A stretch of DNA of 64,000 nucleotides from assembly GCF_000504285.1 (NCBI RefSeq), contig NZ_KI632511.1, forward strand, positions 4,275,372 to 4,339,371, written 5' to 3'. This DNA comes from Actinospica robiniae DSM 44927 (GTDB lineage Bacteria; Actinomycetota; Actinomycetes; Streptomycetales; Catenulisporaceae). The position numbers and the translations under genes are program-made. Shown here one piece after another: positions 8,791-18,053 of this stretch (position 1 is its first letter; the number at the start of each line of letters is the position of its first letter). Under the pieces are notes generated by a model, which made no database searches, was not told the origin of the DNA, and saw only the letters and a list, made by a program, of their open reading frames with translations.

Positions 8791-9468
8791 GTGACCGTGA
8801 AATACGCTCTCTTCGACCTCGATGACACCCTGGTGTCGACCGGCGAGCCGTTCCACGAGTTCGTCCGCGAGTTCGCGATCCGATACGGGCTGATCGACCC
8901 CGCCGCCGTGGACGAGGCCGCCGTGGCGGCGCTGCGCGACCGGATCGAGCCGATCTCGTGGCGCGCGTTCGCCGACAAGGCCGAGAAATGGTACGGAATC
9001 GCCACCCCGCCCGAAGAACTGCTCGCCTGGATCCTCGCCACCTACCCGGTGAAGTTCGTCCTCGACGCGCGGGTGGCGAAGGGCCTGGTCGTGCTGCGCG
9101 AGAAGGGGTGGCGGCTCGGCATCGTCACCAACGGCACCACGGCCGTGCAGCAGGCCAAGATCGAGACCGTCGGGCTGCGCCGCTACGTCGACTTCGTCAT
9201 CGACTCCGAGGCCGCGGGCGTGCGCAAGCCGGAACGCCGCATCTTCGAGATCGCGGCCGAGGGCCTGGGCGTGGAGCTGGGCGCGCACGGCTGGATGGTC
9301 GGCGACAACCACGCCAACGACGTCGTCGGCGGCCACGGCGCCGGCCTACGCACGATCTGGCTGCCGTACGGCCGTGAGCAGCCCGCAAGCGCGGTGCGCG
9401 CGGACCACGACTGCGCCACCGTCCTCGAGGCGATGGAGATCATCGCCGCCGGAGAGCCGACGGAATAA
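8791..9468 (+). CDS. HAD-superfamily phosphatase
   Basis: 225 aa. All four HAD motifs are visible: FDLDDTLVS (nucleophile Asp and acid Asp), GIVTNGT (motif II Thr), GVRKPERRIFE (motif III Lys) and MVGDNHANDVVGG (motif IV acidic pair). The cap is helical, as in YjjG/gph-type enzymes. GTG at 8791 with GAAGG 10 bases upstream is chosen; a longer ORF from 8740 overlaps the GNAT gene. Substrate unknown. Confidence 0.88.
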   Translation: MTVKYALFDLDDTLVSTGEPFHEFVREFAIRYGLIDPAAVDEAAVAALRDRIEPISWRAFADKAEKWYGIATPPEELLAWILATYPVKFVLDARVAKGLVVLREKGWRLGIVTNGTTAVQQAKIETVGLRRYVDFVIDSEAAGVRKPERRIFEIAAEGLGVELGAHGWMVGDNHANDVVGGHGAGLRTIWLPYGREQPASAVRADHDCATVLEAMEIIAAGEPTE

Positions 9469-9552
9469 ACCGGCGGGCCGCGTCGGCTGCGATAGAGAGC
9501 GGCGCGAACGGCGTCCGCGACCGAGCGTACGCCGAGAAGCAGGAGCAAGCCG

Positions 9553-10287
9553 ATGCGCGTGGAGATCTGGAGTGATGTGGCCTGTCCCTGGTGCTACATC
9601 GGCAAGGCCCGGTTCGAGCAGGGGCTGGCCGAGTTCGCGCACAAGGACGAGGTCGAGGTGGTCTTCCGCTCCTTCGAGCTGGACCCGAACCGCCCCGAGG
9701 GCGAGACCACGCCGGTGCTCGGCATGCTCGCGAAGAAGTACGGCATGAGCGAGGCGCAGGCCCGCCAGGCCGAACAGCGCGTCGCGGACAACGCCGCCGC
9801 CGAGGGCCTCGGCTACCGCAGCGAAGGCCGCGACAGCGGCAACACCTTCGCCATCCACCGGCTGCTGCACTTCGCGCAGACCCAGGGCCGGCAGAACGAG
9901 CTGGTCAACCTGACCTTCCGGGCGAACTTCGCCGAGGAGCGCTCGGTGTTCGACCGCGCGCGGCTGCTCGAGCTGGCCGAGGAGGCCGGCCTCGACCCCG
10001 CGGAGAGCCGCAAGGTGCTCGAGGACCCGACCGCGTTCGCCGACGAGGTGCGCGCCGACGAGCGCGAGGCCGCGGAGCTGGGTGCGAACGGCGTGCCGTT
10101 CTTCGTGCTGGACCGCCGCTACGGCGTCTCCGGCGGCCAGCCCGCCGCGGTGTTCAAGCAGGCGCTGGAGGAGGCGTGGGCCACCCGGCCGCAGGCCCCG
10201 AAGCTGGCCACCGTGCCCGGTCTGCCGGACCCGGGCCAGGCCGACGAGGTCTGCGGACCGGAAGGCTGCGCCGTACCGCAGCGCTGA
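9553..10287 (+). CDS. FrnE/DsbA-family thiol oxidoreductase
   Basis: 244 aa, cytoplasmic (no signal peptide). It begins MRVEIWSDVACPWCYIGKARFE, with the CPWC redox motif of the FrnE branch of DsbA proteins, then the helical insertion and the cis-Pro segment GANGVPFFVLDRRYGVSGGQP. The tail carries an extra CGPEGC pair, also common in actinobacterial FrnE proteins. AGGAG sits 8 bases before ATG. It is convergent with the ABC permease gene. Confidence 0.88.
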   Translation: MRVEIWSDVACPWCYIGKARFEQGLAEFAHKDEVEVVFRSFELDPNRPEGETTPVLGMLAKKYGMSEAQARQAEQRVADNAAAEGLGYRSEGRDSGNTFAIHRLLHFAQTQGRQNELVNLTFRANFAEERSVFDRARLLELAEEAGLDPAESRKVLEDPTAFADEVRADEREAAELGANGVPFFVLDRRYGVSGGQPAAVFKQALEEAWATRPQAPKLATVPGLPDPGQADEVCGPEGCAVPQR

Positions 10288-10293
10288 GAAGCG

Positions 10294-10398
10294 CAGCGCC
10301 GCCGCTCCCCTCCTCTTTCGCGGCGGCGCTGCCCGTATGTGTCGCGGCGGCGCTGTGCTCCTCAACCGCGAGTTCGCGGCGGCGCTGCCCGTATGTGT
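10294..10398. terminator. Hairpin and direct-repeat array between convergent genes
   Basis: CAGCGCCGCCG (10294-10304) pairs perfectly with CGGCGGCGCTG (10321-10331), a likely bidirectional terminator for the converging frnE-like and ABC permease genes. The right arm is part of a 25-base unit at 10318-10342 that recurs exactly at 10374-10398, with a shortened copy (14 bases) at 10342-10355. So the left arm can pair with any of three right arms. Confidence 0.6.
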
Positions 10399-10412
10399 AG
10401 TGCTGCGGCCCG

Positions 10413-13181
10413 CTAGTCCAGCCGCAGCTTCCGGTCGGGACTGTTCGAGCGGCTCAGCAGCATCGCGCCGACGGCCGTCGCGACCGGTACGGCCGCGGCC
10501 ATCGCGACGAGGTTGAGCCACGGCACCGTGAACGGCATGGCCTGCAGGTAGACGTTCATCCCGACGAGGTTGAAGTCGCTCACCCGCACCAGCCCCGCCG
10601 CGACGACGAATCCGATCGGCACCCCGATCAGCACGCCCATCCCGGTGATCACCAGCGCCGTGGACCCGGCCAGCCAGCGACGGGTCCAGGGTGAGCCGCC
10701 GACCGCGGTGAGCGTCTGCTGGTCGGCCCGGCCGTCGGCCAGCGCCAGGCCGGTCGCGATCGCCGCGGCGGCGAGGGCGAGCAGGACGGTGAAGCCGAGG
10801 ACGATCAGGTTGACCGTGCTGCGTGCCTCGATGACGCCCTGATCCTGCTCGAAATCGCCGTTCAGATGCAGGCCGTCCATCGCTTCGTCCGCCCGCACGA
10901 TCTGCTGCGGGGTGGCCGTCTGCCTCAGATCGACCACAAGCGCCGTCTGCCCCGCGGTGGGCGCGTCGAGGCCCGTCTTGCGCGCCGCGGCCGGCGAGAT
11001 GACGAATGAGGGATCCGGCTTGCCCTGCATGTTCAGGTAGACCGCGGGCAGCGTATACACCTCAGTGGTCTGCGTCGCGTAGGTGGCGTGCGCGGCCGCG
11101 ACATCGTGCTGCACGACCAGCCCGACGGTGCCGTCCTTCACGATGCCCGGCGTCGTCACCACGATTCCGCCCTCGGCCAGCACCTGATCCGCCGCGGCGT
11201 CCTCGAACCCGGTCACCTGCCGCAGCAGCTGCCCGTCGCCGATCAACTCGCCCTCGTACGCCGTCGGATCGAGGTAGTCGCCGCATATGCCCATGCCGTC
11301 CGAGTCGACCAGGACCTTCTGCACGCCGTTCACCGCGCACCCGGGCGTGCTCCCCGGGGTGAACAGGCCGGCGCTCCACTGGATCGGCTCGTCGCTCGAC
11401 TGGCCGTACCCGGCCACCGGTTCGAGCGTCACGCTCCCGGTGATGTCCGGCAGCTGCTGACGCAGAGCACTGAGGATCCGCGGGGCGTCCGCCGCGTCCG
11501 TGTGCACCGCGATCTGATTCGGCAGCAACCGCGGCGTGTACTGCGCCCGCTGCTGCGCCGCCGAGCTCTCCAGCCACGCGCCGGCCGCCACCGCGCCGGC
11601 CACCGCGGCGAACATCGCCGCGACCGCCGGGGTGGTGCGCCCCGAATGCCGGGCGCTGTCGCGCAGAGCGAGCCGCGGCCCGAGCGGCAGCCACCGGCCG
11701 AACGAGGCGATGCCGGCCACGATCGCGGGCGTGCACAGGATCGCGCCGATCTCGATCAGCGCGACACCACTGGTGATCAGCAGTTGCGCCTGCCCGGGCG
11801 AGATCGTCTCGCCGAAGTACACGCCGATCAGCCCGGCCGCGGCCAGGATCAGCCCGCCGCACACTCCGGCCGAGCGCCGCCGGCGCCGCCCGACCACGGT
11901 CCGCCGACCGCTGAGCGTCGCCATGATCTCGCGCCGGGATGCTCCGCGCGCAGGTATCAGCGCCGAACACAGTCCGAGGAGCACTGCCAGTACGGCGACG
12001 CCGACGGCATGCGGCACGTCGATGCGCAGCGCCCCGGGTATCCGCCCCGAGAAGTGGGCCCCGAACGGCAGCGCGGCTGCCGCGGCGCCGATGCCGAGGC
12101 CGACCCCGACGACCCCGGCTATCGCGCCGAGTACGATCCCGTCGGCCAGCACGACCCGCCGGACCTGGCCCCCGTCCGCCCCGGCCGCGCCGAGCATGGC
12201 GTACTCGCGCTCGCGGCGCCGCGCCGACACGGCGAAGCCGGGCCCGGCCAGCAGCACCACCTCCAGCAGGCCGATGCCGATCGCGATGCCGGAGATCGCG
12301 GCCGGCACCGCGAACTGCGGCAGCTCCAGCGGCACGCCGGAACGCAAGAAGACGAACTGGTGAGCCTCGTAAGGGATCTGCGAGGTGGGTGGCGGGGAGA
12401 GTGCGACCGAGCGGGAGATCACCACGTGCCCGAGCGAGTTGAGGGCCTGCACCTGAGTCCAGGAGACCCCGCCCGGGTTCGAGACGAACCATCCCGCCGT
12501 CACCTCGTGCTTGGCGGCGGGTGCCGCCGGCAGGGCGAAGGCGCTCTCGGCCATCGTCGAGTCCGGCAGCTCGAGCAGCCCCACGACGGTGAACGTCGCG
12601 GCCGTCCCGTCCGACGCGGACGACCCGACGAGCGTGATCCGTCCGCCGACCGCGGCGCCGAGGTCGGCGGCCATCGCGGGAGTGAGGCCGATCTCCTGCC
12701 CGGTACGCGGCAACCGGCCGGACACGACGTCGAAGGCACCCGCGGTGTCCGGATTCCCGAGATCCACCTGCAGATAGGTTCCCTGGGCGTACCCGCCGGC
12801 GCCGTCGAGATACACCGGTCCGGCGATCTGCTCCGGCGTCAGCGCCGCGGAGGGAAGCACGCTGAGCACTCCGGTGGAATCCACGCCGGCGGTGCCCTTC
12901 AACGTGCCGGGCTGCGACTCCCACTGCTGGCCGTCGGCCGACTGATCGACGGGCGTGTCCACCGACGCCCGGATGTACGCGTCGAATCCGCCGACGCTCC
13001 GAGTGACCTGCTCCGGGGTGGTCAGATCCACGGCGCTGTGGATCAGCGTCTCCACCCCGACCGTGCCGAAGACCGGCAGCGCAAGCATCGCGACGATCAG
13101 TGCATTGCGGGCCTTGCTGCGCGGCACCTGCCGTCGCGCCATCCGCAGCGCGAAACGCCACGAGCCGATCCAGGCCTTCAC
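10413..13181 (-). CDS. FtsX-like ABC transporter permease
   Basis: 922 aa. A TM segment near residue 30 (ALIVAMLALPVFGTVGVETLI) is followed by a large extracellular domain. Two FtsX/MacB permease blocks follow: around residues 300-420, with the RRREREYAMLGAAGADGGQVRRVV coupling region, and at the C-terminus, LTAVGGSPWTRRWLAGSTALVITGMGVLIGVP. The GTG start overlaps the ATPase stop by four bases. With the ATPase it forms a MacB-like exporter, typically for peptides, lipids or antibiotics. The partner PadR regulator is upstream. Confidence 0.88.
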   Translation of the reverse strand: MKAWIGSWRFALRMARRQVPRSKARNALIVAMLALPVFGTVGVETLIHSAVDLTTPEQVTRSVGGFDAYIRASVDTPVDQSADGQQWESQPGTLKGTAGVDSTGVLSVLPSAALTPEQIAGPVYLDGAGGYAQGTYLQVDLGNPDTAGAFDVVSGRLPRTGQEIGLTPAMAADLGAAVGGRITLVGSSASDGTAATFTVVGLLELPDSTMAESAFALPAAPAAKHEVTAGWFVSNPGGVSWTQVQALNSLGHVVISRSVALSPPPTSQIPYEAHQFVFLRSGVPLELPQFAVPAAISGIAIGIGLLEVVLLAGPGFAVSARRREREYAMLGAAGADGGQVRRVVLADGIVLGAIAGVVGVGLGIGAAAAALPFGAHFSGRIPGALRIDVPHAVGVAVLAVLLGLCSALIPARGASRREIMATLSGRRTVVGRRRRRSAGVCGGLILAAAGLIGVYFGETISPGQAQLLITSGVALIEIGAILCTPAIVAGIASFGRWLPLGPRLALRDSARHSGRTTPAVAAMFAAVAGAVAAGAWLESSAAQQRAQYTPRLLPNQIAVHTDAADAPRILSALRQQLPDITGSVTLEPVAGYGQSSDEPIQWSAGLFTPGSTPGCAVNGVQKVLVDSDGMGICGDYLDPTAYEGELIGDGQLLRQVTGFEDAAADQVLAEGGIVVTTPGIVKDGTVGLVVQHDVAAAHATYATQTTEVYTLPAVYLNMQGKPDPSFVISPAAARKTGLDAPTAGQTALVVDLRQTATPQQIVRADEAMDGLHLNGDFEQDQGVIEARSTVNLIVLGFTVLLALAAAAIATGLALADGRADQQTLTAVGGSPWTRRWLAGSTALVITGMGVLIGVPIGFVVAAGLVRVSDFNLVGMNVYLQAMPFTVPWLNLVAMAAAVPVATAVGAMLLSRSNSPDRKLRLD

Positions 13182-13951
13182 TCTTCCCCCTGCCCCGCCG
13201 CGCCGCCCACGGCCGTGCTCAGCGCGTCGCGCTCAAGCCCGGTGGCCGCGCCGGTCGACCCCACGCTGCCCACTACGCGCCCGTCGCGCAGGTAGACGGT
13301 CCGGTCGGCGTACGCGGCGAAGCGCGGCTCGTGCGTCACCAGGATCCCGGCCGCGCCCGCGTCGCAACGGGCCCGCAGCAGCCGCATCACCGCCTCGGAA
13401 GTCTGCGAGTCCAGCGCCCCGGTCGGCTCGTCCGCCAGCATCAGCCGACGCTCGCCGATCAGGGCCCTGGCTATCGCCGTGCGCTGGCGCTGGCCGCCCG
13501 ACATCTCCTCGGGGAACCGGCCGGCCAGCCCGTCCAGCCCCACCTCCGCCAGCGCCTGCTCGGCCAGCTTGCCGGCCCGCCGCGCCCCCATCCCGTCCAG
13601 CTCGAGCGGCAGCGCGACGTTCTCGGCCGCGGTGAGCGCCGGGATCAGGTTGTAGTCCTGGAAGACGTAGCCGATGCTGGTGCGCCGCAGCCGGGCCAGC
13701 GCGCGGCGGGAGAGGTCGGCGAGCCGAACGCCCTCCACCACGACCTCGCCCGCGGTCGGCGCGTCGAGCCCGCCGGCCAGCGAGAGCAGCGTGGTCTTGC
13801 CCGACCCGCTCGGCCCCATCACCGCCACCAGCTCGCCCGCGGCCACCTCTAGGTCGACCCCCGCCAGGGCCTTGACCTGCGCCTCCCCGCTTCCGAAGGC
13901 CCGGGTCAGCCCGTGCACACTGACCACCGGACCTACCCATTCGTTCGGCAT
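13178..13951 (-). CDS. ABC transporter ATP-binding protein (MacB/LolD type)
   Basis: 257 aa. Walker A GPSGSGKTT, Q-loop FQDYNL, signature MSGGQRQRTAIARAL, Walker B LMLADEPTGALDS and H-loop ILVTHEP are all intact. ATG at 13951 has GGAGGAG at good spacing and overlaps the end of the PadR gene by 19 bases. It powers the FtsX-like permease encoded next. Confidence 0.93.
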   Translation of the reverse strand: MPNEWVGPVVSVHGLTRAFGSGEAQVKALAGVDLEVAAGELVAVMGPSGSGKTTLLSLAGGLDAPTAGEVVVEGVRLADLSRRALARLRRTSIGYVFQDYNLIPALTAAENVALPLELDGMGARRAGKLAEQALAEVGLDGLAGRFPEEMSGGQRQRTAIARALIGERRLMLADEPTGALDSQTSEAVMRLLRARCDAGAAGILVTHEPRFAAYADRTVYLRDGRVVGSVGSTGAATGLERDALSTAVGGAAGQGEE

Positions 13952-14448
13952 ACCCGCTCCTCCACATGGTCCAGCCAGCGGATCTCCGCCTCGGCTTGGA
14001 AGATCTGCGCTTCGAGCACCAGCGACCAGGCCAGGTGCGGCGCGGCGGCGCGCACCTTGAGCCGGGTCAGCTCCTGCAGGGTGGACTGGGCGTGCGCGCG
14101 CTGGCCCTGCACCAGCCCGGCCACGTCGATGCCCGGGACCGTCACGGCCAGCGCGAGCTTCATCGCGAGCTCGTCCCGCGGCCGCTCGGCCTGGCTGATC
14201 GGGCGCATGAACCACTCGGCCAGCTCCTGCCCCCCGGCCTCGGTGATCTCGTAGACCACGTGCCCGTCGGCGTCCTCGCCGGTCTTGGCCACGAATCCGT
14301 CCCGCTCGAGCCGGCCCAGCGTGGTGTAGATCTGCCCGATGTTCACCGGCCACGTCGACCCGGTGCTCTCCTCGAAAGCCGCGCGCAGCTGATAGCCGTA
14401 ACCCGGCCGGTCCCGCAGCAGCGCGAGGATCCCGTGCTTGACGGACAA
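13933..14448 (-). CDS. PadR-family transcriptional regulator
   Basis: 171 aa with a PadR winged helix (HGILALLRDRPGYGYQLRAAFEE, NIGQIYTTLGRLERDGFV) and a C-terminal helical dimerisation arm rich in Ala and Glu. The start is TTG at 14448 preceded by GGGGAGGG; no better start is in frame. It is the first gene of a regulator-ATPase-permease operon, an arrangement usually autoregulated and induced by the exported drug. Confidence 0.88.
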   Translation of the reverse strand: MSVKHGILALLRDRPGYGYQLRAAFEESTGSTWPVNIGQIYTTLGRLERDGFVAKTGEDADGHVVYEITEAGGQELAEWFMRPISQAERPRDELAMKLALAVTVPGIDVAGLVQGQRAHAQSTLQELTRLKVRAAAPHLAWSLVLEAQIFQAEAEIRWLDHVEERVCRTNG

Positions 14449-14473
14449 CGTTCCCTCCCCTCATCTACACACG

Positions 14474-14493
14474 GAGTATGAATACCGAGTATG
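14474..14493. promoter_or_regulatory. Candidate PadR operator
   Basis: Just upstream of the TTG start lie GAGTATG at 14474-14480 and 14487-14493 and the small palindrome GTATGAATAC at 14476-14485. The position and symmetry suit an autoregulatory PadR site. This is inference. Confidence 0.45.
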
Positions 14494-14522
14494 CAGGAGC
14501 GGGCGCAAGTGCCGGGACGTCA

Positions 14523-14554
14523 GAGGACCGCGCCGGTCACCCGGCGCGGTCCTC
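14523..14554 (-). terminator. Hairpin downstream of the MFS gene
   Basis: GAGGACCGCGCCGG (14523-14536) pairs with CCGGCGCGGTCCTC (14541-14554), a perfect 14-bp stem with a four-base loop placed 15 bases past the MFS stop. There is no T-run, as is usual in actinomycetes. Confidence 0.7.
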
Positions 14555-14568
14555 GACTGCGTGTGCCG

Positions 14569-15846
14569 CTACTCCCCGAGGCTCGCCGCGATCAGGTCGC
14601 CGGTCTCCTCGTCCCGCTCCAGCTCGGCCGGCTCCGCGTCGCCGCCGTGGCCGCCCTGCATCTGCCGGTCCGCCGCCCCGATCAGCTTGTGGCCGCTGGC
14701 CAGCACCGCGATCGCCGCCAGCAGGGCCACCGCGCCGACGTAGAACGGCGCGTGGTCGTCGAAGTGCGCCGCGAGCTTGCCGGCCGCGAACGGGGCCAGG
14801 CCGCCGCCGATGAACCGGACGAACCCGTAGGCGGCCGAGGCCACCGAGCGGTCCACCGGCGAGACCTGCATGACCGCCTGGGTCATCAGGGTATTGCTGA
14901 GCCCGATGAAGGCGCCGGCCACGATCACCGCGACGATCAGCACCGGCTTGTGGTCCGTCCACACGGCGATCACCAGCAGGTCAAGGGCCATCAACAGGAA
15001 GTTCGCGTACTGGGTGCGCGCCGTGCCGAACCGCGCCTGCAGCCGCGGCGCGACCAGCACCGCGAACACGGCCACGAGCAGGCCCCAGGCGGCGAACACG
15101 AATCCGAGCTCGTGGATGCCCAGGTTCATCGGGAACGGGCTGTAGGCCAGCACCGTGAAGAACGCCCAGTTGTAGAAGAACGCGACCGCGCTGACGGTGG
15201 CCAGCCCGCGGTGGCGCAGCGCGCGCAGCGGCTCGGTCAGCCCGATCCTGCGCGGGGACGCCGGGGTCTTGTCCAGGAAGACGATCGTCGCGGTGAGCGA
15301 GATGGCCATCAGCGCCGTGACGCCGAAGAACGGCCCGCGCCAGCTGATCCCGCCGAGCAGCCCGCCCACCAGCGGGCCGAGCGCGATGCCGACGCCGAGC
15401 GCGGTCTCGTAGAGGATGATCGCGCCGGCGAAGCCGCCGGAGGCCGCGCCGACGATGACCGCCAGCGAGGTGGCGATGAACAGCGCGTTGCCCAGCCCCC
15501 AGCCCGCGCGGAAGCCGATGATCTGCGCGATGGTGTCCGAGGAGCCGGCCATCGCGCTGAAGAGCACGATCAGGATCAGGCCGGCGATCAGCGTCTTCTT
15601 GCCGCCGATCCGGCTCGAGACCCAGCCGGTGACCAGCATCGCCACCGCCGTAACCACGAGGTAGCTGGTGAACAGCAGCTCGACGTTGCTGGGCGAGGCG
15701 TGCAGCTGGTCGGAGAGGGCGGGCAGGATCGGGTCGACGAGGCCGATGCCCATGAAGGACACGACACAGGCGAAGGCGACCGCCCAGACGGCCTTGGGCT
15801 GGCGGAACACGCCGCCCCCGGAGCCGGTGGAATGAGGGGAATTCAT
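14569..15846 (-). CDS. MFS drug-efflux-type transporter
   Basis: 425 aa with about 12 hydrophobic segments starting at VWAVAFACVVSFMGIGLVDPILPALS. Motif A of the major facilitator family reads GWVSSRIGGKKTLIAG. The tail after the last helix is hydrophilic and acidic (GGHGGDAEPAELERDEETG). Its ATG overlaps the MarR stop by four bases, so the pair is an operon in which MarR probably represses the pump. Confidence 0.88.
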   Translation of the reverse strand: MNSPHSTGSGGGVFRQPKAVWAVAFACVVSFMGIGLVDPILPALSDQLHASPSNVELLFTSYLVVTAVAMLVTGWVSSRIGGKKTLIAGLILIVLFSAMAGSSDTIAQIIGFRAGWGLGNALFIATSLAVIVGAASGGFAGAIILYETALGVGIALGPLVGGLLGGISWRGPFFGVTALMAISLTATIVFLDKTPASPRRIGLTEPLRALRHRGLATVSAVAFFYNWAFFTVLAYSPFPMNLGIHELGFVFAAWGLLVAVFAVLVAPRLQARFGTARTQYANFLLMALDLLVIAVWTDHKPVLIVAVIVAGAFIGLSNTLMTQAVMQVSPVDRSVASAAYGFVRFIGGGLAPFAAGKLAAHFDDHAPFYVGAVALLAAIAVLASGHKLIGAADRQMQGGHGGDAEPAELERDEETGDLIAASLGE

Positions 15847-16394
15847 GCTTGGATCCGCTTCCCTGTCTTGGGTTCCGCCTTGTGGGCGGGATTCGGTGCG
15901 TTGAGCTCCATCGCCTCCTCCTGCAGCTCGCGCAGCCGCAGGAGCGCGGGCACGGCGGCGGCCAGCGCGGCGGCGTCGCCGTCCGGGAGCCGCGCGATCA
16001 GGGTGGTGAGCCGTTCGGCCCCGTCCCGTCGCCGCGTGCTGAGGTAGGAGCGCCCGGACGGCGTCAGCGAGACCAGCACGGCCCGGCGATCGGTCGGGTC
16101 GGGGGCCCGCTGCACCAGCCCGGCCTGCTCGAGCGAGCCGACCAGCGCGGTCATCGACGGCTGCGCGACCCCCTGCAGCGCGGCCAGCTCGGTGATCCGG
16201 CACTCGCCCCTGCGGTCGAGCGCCGCGAGGGTCGAGACCGAGGTCAGGCTCAGCTGCCGGGGATGCTCGACGAAGCGGATCACCGCCGCCGAGAGCGCGT
16301 GCAGCGCGGCTCCGGCGTTCATCTCCGGCTCCGCGTACTCGCCCGCCGCCAGCGCGGCGTCGGCCGCCGCGCCGAGGTCTGGTCCAGTGCTCAT
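15843..16394 (-). CDS. MarR-family transcriptional regulator
   Basis: 183 aa. The winged helix is seen in RRGECRITELAALQGVAQPSMTALVGSLEQAGLVQRAPDPTDRRAVLVSLTPSG, with the conserved DxRxxxVxLT wing. Terminal helices for dimerisation flank it. First gene of a MarR-MFS operon; the ligand is unknown. Confidence 0.9.
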   Translation of the reverse strand: MSTGPDLGAAADAALAAGEYAEPEMNAGAALHALSAAVIRFVEHPRQLSLTSVSTLAALDRRGECRITELAALQGVAQPSMTALVGSLEQAGLVQRAPDPTDRRAVLVSLTPSGRSYLSTRRRDGAERLTTLIARLPDGDAAALAAAVPALLRLRELQEEAMELNAPNPAHKAEPKTGKRIQA

Positions 16395-16407
16395 GGAAAA
16401 AGCATAG

Positions 16408-16427
16408 GACAGTCTATGTAGCTTGTC
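16408..16427. promoter_or_regulatory. Candidate MarR operator
   Basis: Upstream of the marR ATG an imperfect inverted repeat GACA ... TGTC (16408-16411 and 16424-16427) surrounds an AT-rich centre. It would overlap the marR promoter. Weak evidence. Confidence 0.35.
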
Positions 16428-16591
16428 TAACTATTCCACTCCGCCCACCCGTTGCATTCGCGGGCGAGCTGCGGCTTCAAGACGAAAAGCGCCGCTGGCA
16501 GGCCCTTCCCTCGGAGAGATTGCCGGGGCCTGTGGGGTGCTGGCGTTGGCGGAGCGGGCCGTGGTTCGCGATGGTGAGGTTGCGGGGGCGA

Positions 16592-16742
16592 GCTCTCTCC
16601 TCGGCCGGTCCCCGGAGGCAATCAGGAACCTGCCGGGAGCTCAAGCGGCGGCGGCCCTCGTTGATGCTCGATCTTGCATCGCGCCGCTTGACCTCCCGAC
16701 AGAACCCTGATCGGGCTTCGCCTGCCCGACCGAGGAGAGAGC
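16592..16742. repeat. 151-bp cruciform module in element 1
   Basis: An about 60-base arm starting GCTCTCTCCTCGGCCGG and ending near CAAGCGGCG is mirrored by an arm ending CCGAGGAGAGAGC. The outer 17 and inner about 20 bases pair, and the middle of each arm differs. One arm holds its own hairpin (CGGGC-TTCGCCT-GCCCG). The same 151-bp module is found at 47370-47520 and, split by an IS, from 43342. Confidence 0.8.
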
Positions 16743-17124
16743 ACACCCCCTGAGGGGGCAGTGCGAGCTGCGCTCGGGCCGAGTCCCCGTGGCCAGGCCG
16801 CGCTCGATCCGGAAGAATCCTGCATCACCGTTCTGGGCCGCTGTCTTCTCCTCTACTCCTTCAACGCCGGGGAACACCCCCGAGTGCCCGGAAATATCCT
16901 ATATTTTCTTTAATAACTAAAGGCCGGATACGCGCCTTTTGTCGGTGGTCGCGTCTAGCATAGAAGAGTACGAGGGTTGTCGGAGCTTGTGACAGGAGGG
17001 AGGTGGACGGGGTGGCTGGGCAGATAGCGTCAGGGGTACGGCCGAAAGCGGTGCAGGATTTCCCCTCGGGGGTACGACCGGGCCGGGCGATGCTGTGCAG
17101 TACGTGAGCTCCGGGTGGATCGGA

Positions 17125-17335
17125 TCAGGGCGATGCAGAATCCTTCCGCATCGAACATGGCCGGCCTGCCGGATTCTGCCGCGAGATCTGGGATCGCGAT
17201 GGATCGCACCAAGGCGATGCAAGATCCAGCATCAAGGGCTACCGGACCATCGACCCTTCGCGCGGATCGGGAACCGGGATGCTCAGATCACGGCGATGCA
17301 GAATCCTTCCGCATCGAGCGCGGCCAGGCCACGGG
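17125..17335. repeat. About 80-bp tandem repeat array in element 1
   Basis: CGATGC followed by A-rich GAATCC/GATCC and a mirrored GCATC recurs at 17131, 17215 and 17294 (84 and 79 bases apart). The matching array in element 2 has exactly 80-bp spacing. Each unit contains a short dyad (GATGCAGAATCC/TTCCGCATC). Function unknown. Confidence 0.65.
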
Positions 17336-17697
17336 ACAGGACTCGGCCCGAGCGCAGCTCGCACCGGACCCTCAGGGGGTGTGCTCTCTCCTCGGTCGGG
17401 CAGGCGAAGCCCGATCAGGGTTCTGCCGGGAGGTCAAGCGGCGCCCCGCACAATCCACCCCGAACCCCAGCCCGCCCCGCCACGCCGGCACCCACGCGAA
17501 CCCGGCACTCTCTCCGAGAGAAGGGCCCGCCAGCGGCGCCTTTCGATCTTGAAACCGCAGGCCGCCCCACCAACGCAACGGGTGGGCGGGTGGACAGACG
17601 AACCAGGCGACGCAAAGCGGCCGCCCACACCCTGACGACCACCCCAACCCGACAAGCCACCACACCCACCAGCACTCGACACGATCATCAAATCGCG

Positions 17698-17967
17698 TTA
17701 GGCATATGGGACGGCATCCTCAGGTTCAGGCCGCACCGGACGCTTGAGCAGCAGGACGGTAGCGAACTTCTCGTCGTTGCCGTGCAGCGACGAAACCGTC
17801 ACCGGGCCCACGGCCTCCCAGCCGTCGGCGCCCAGCTCGTCCAGCTCGCCCTCGATCGTCGTGAGCGCGTCGCCGAGCCGCTGATCGAGCGGCGACGAGC
17901 GCTGCGCGACGACGGCCAGGCTCGCCAGGCTGTACTCCCACTGGGTTATGGCCGGCATCGGTGTCAT
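17698..17967 (-). CDS. DUF4177-like small protein
   Basis: 89 aa. ITQWEYSLASLAVVAQRS, then LDELGADGWEAVGPVTV and a C-terminal LLLKRP strand match the WEY...LNELGAEGWE pattern of DUF4177 proteins, whose role is unknown. The stop codon TAA is immediately followed by the terminal sequence of repeat element 1. It lies 86 bases downstream of kgd on the same strand, behind a strong terminator. Confidence 0.65.
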   Translation of the reverse strand: MTPMPAITQWEYSLASLAVVAQRSSPLDQRLGDALTTIEGELDELGADGWEAVGPVTVSSLHGNDEKFATVLLLKRPVRPEPEDAVPYA

Positions 17968-17992
17968 GGCCGGAGTCTAACGACCCGTCAAC

Positions 17993-18035
17993 GACGAAGC
18001 CCCCGCCGGACCGGGGTCCGGGCGGGGACTTCGTC
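17993..18035 (-). terminator. kgd terminator
   Basis: GACGAAG at 17993-17999 pairs with CTTCGTC at 18029-18035. Inside, CCCCGCC/GGCGGGG and GGACC/GGTCC stack further, giving about 19 paired bases. It sits 18 bases after the kgd stop. Confidence 0.8.
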
Positions 18036-18053
18036 AGTTCTCTGCTATCTCCG

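Larger units (their letters stand above)
16428..17697. repeat. Long-inverted-repeat element, copy 1 (no gene)
   Basis: This 1.3-kb gap has no convincing gene. It is built from a left arm (about 16435-16840), a central block (about 16840-17000) and an about 80-bp repeat array (about 17125-17335). The right arm (about 17335-17697) is largely the reverse complement of the left arm. The right end reads CGCGATTTGATGATCG on the minus strand, directly abutting the stop codon of the next gene. The left arm lacks that end and seems truncated beside marR. A second copy lies at 43081-47783 in the opposite orientation. All short ORFs inside are low-complexity readings of G+C-rich arms. Confidence 0.8.

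Noticed and set aside
16428-17697. Possible CRISPR or phage attachment region
   Set aside because: The repeats are long inverted arms and 80-bp direct units; no integrase and no tRNA here.
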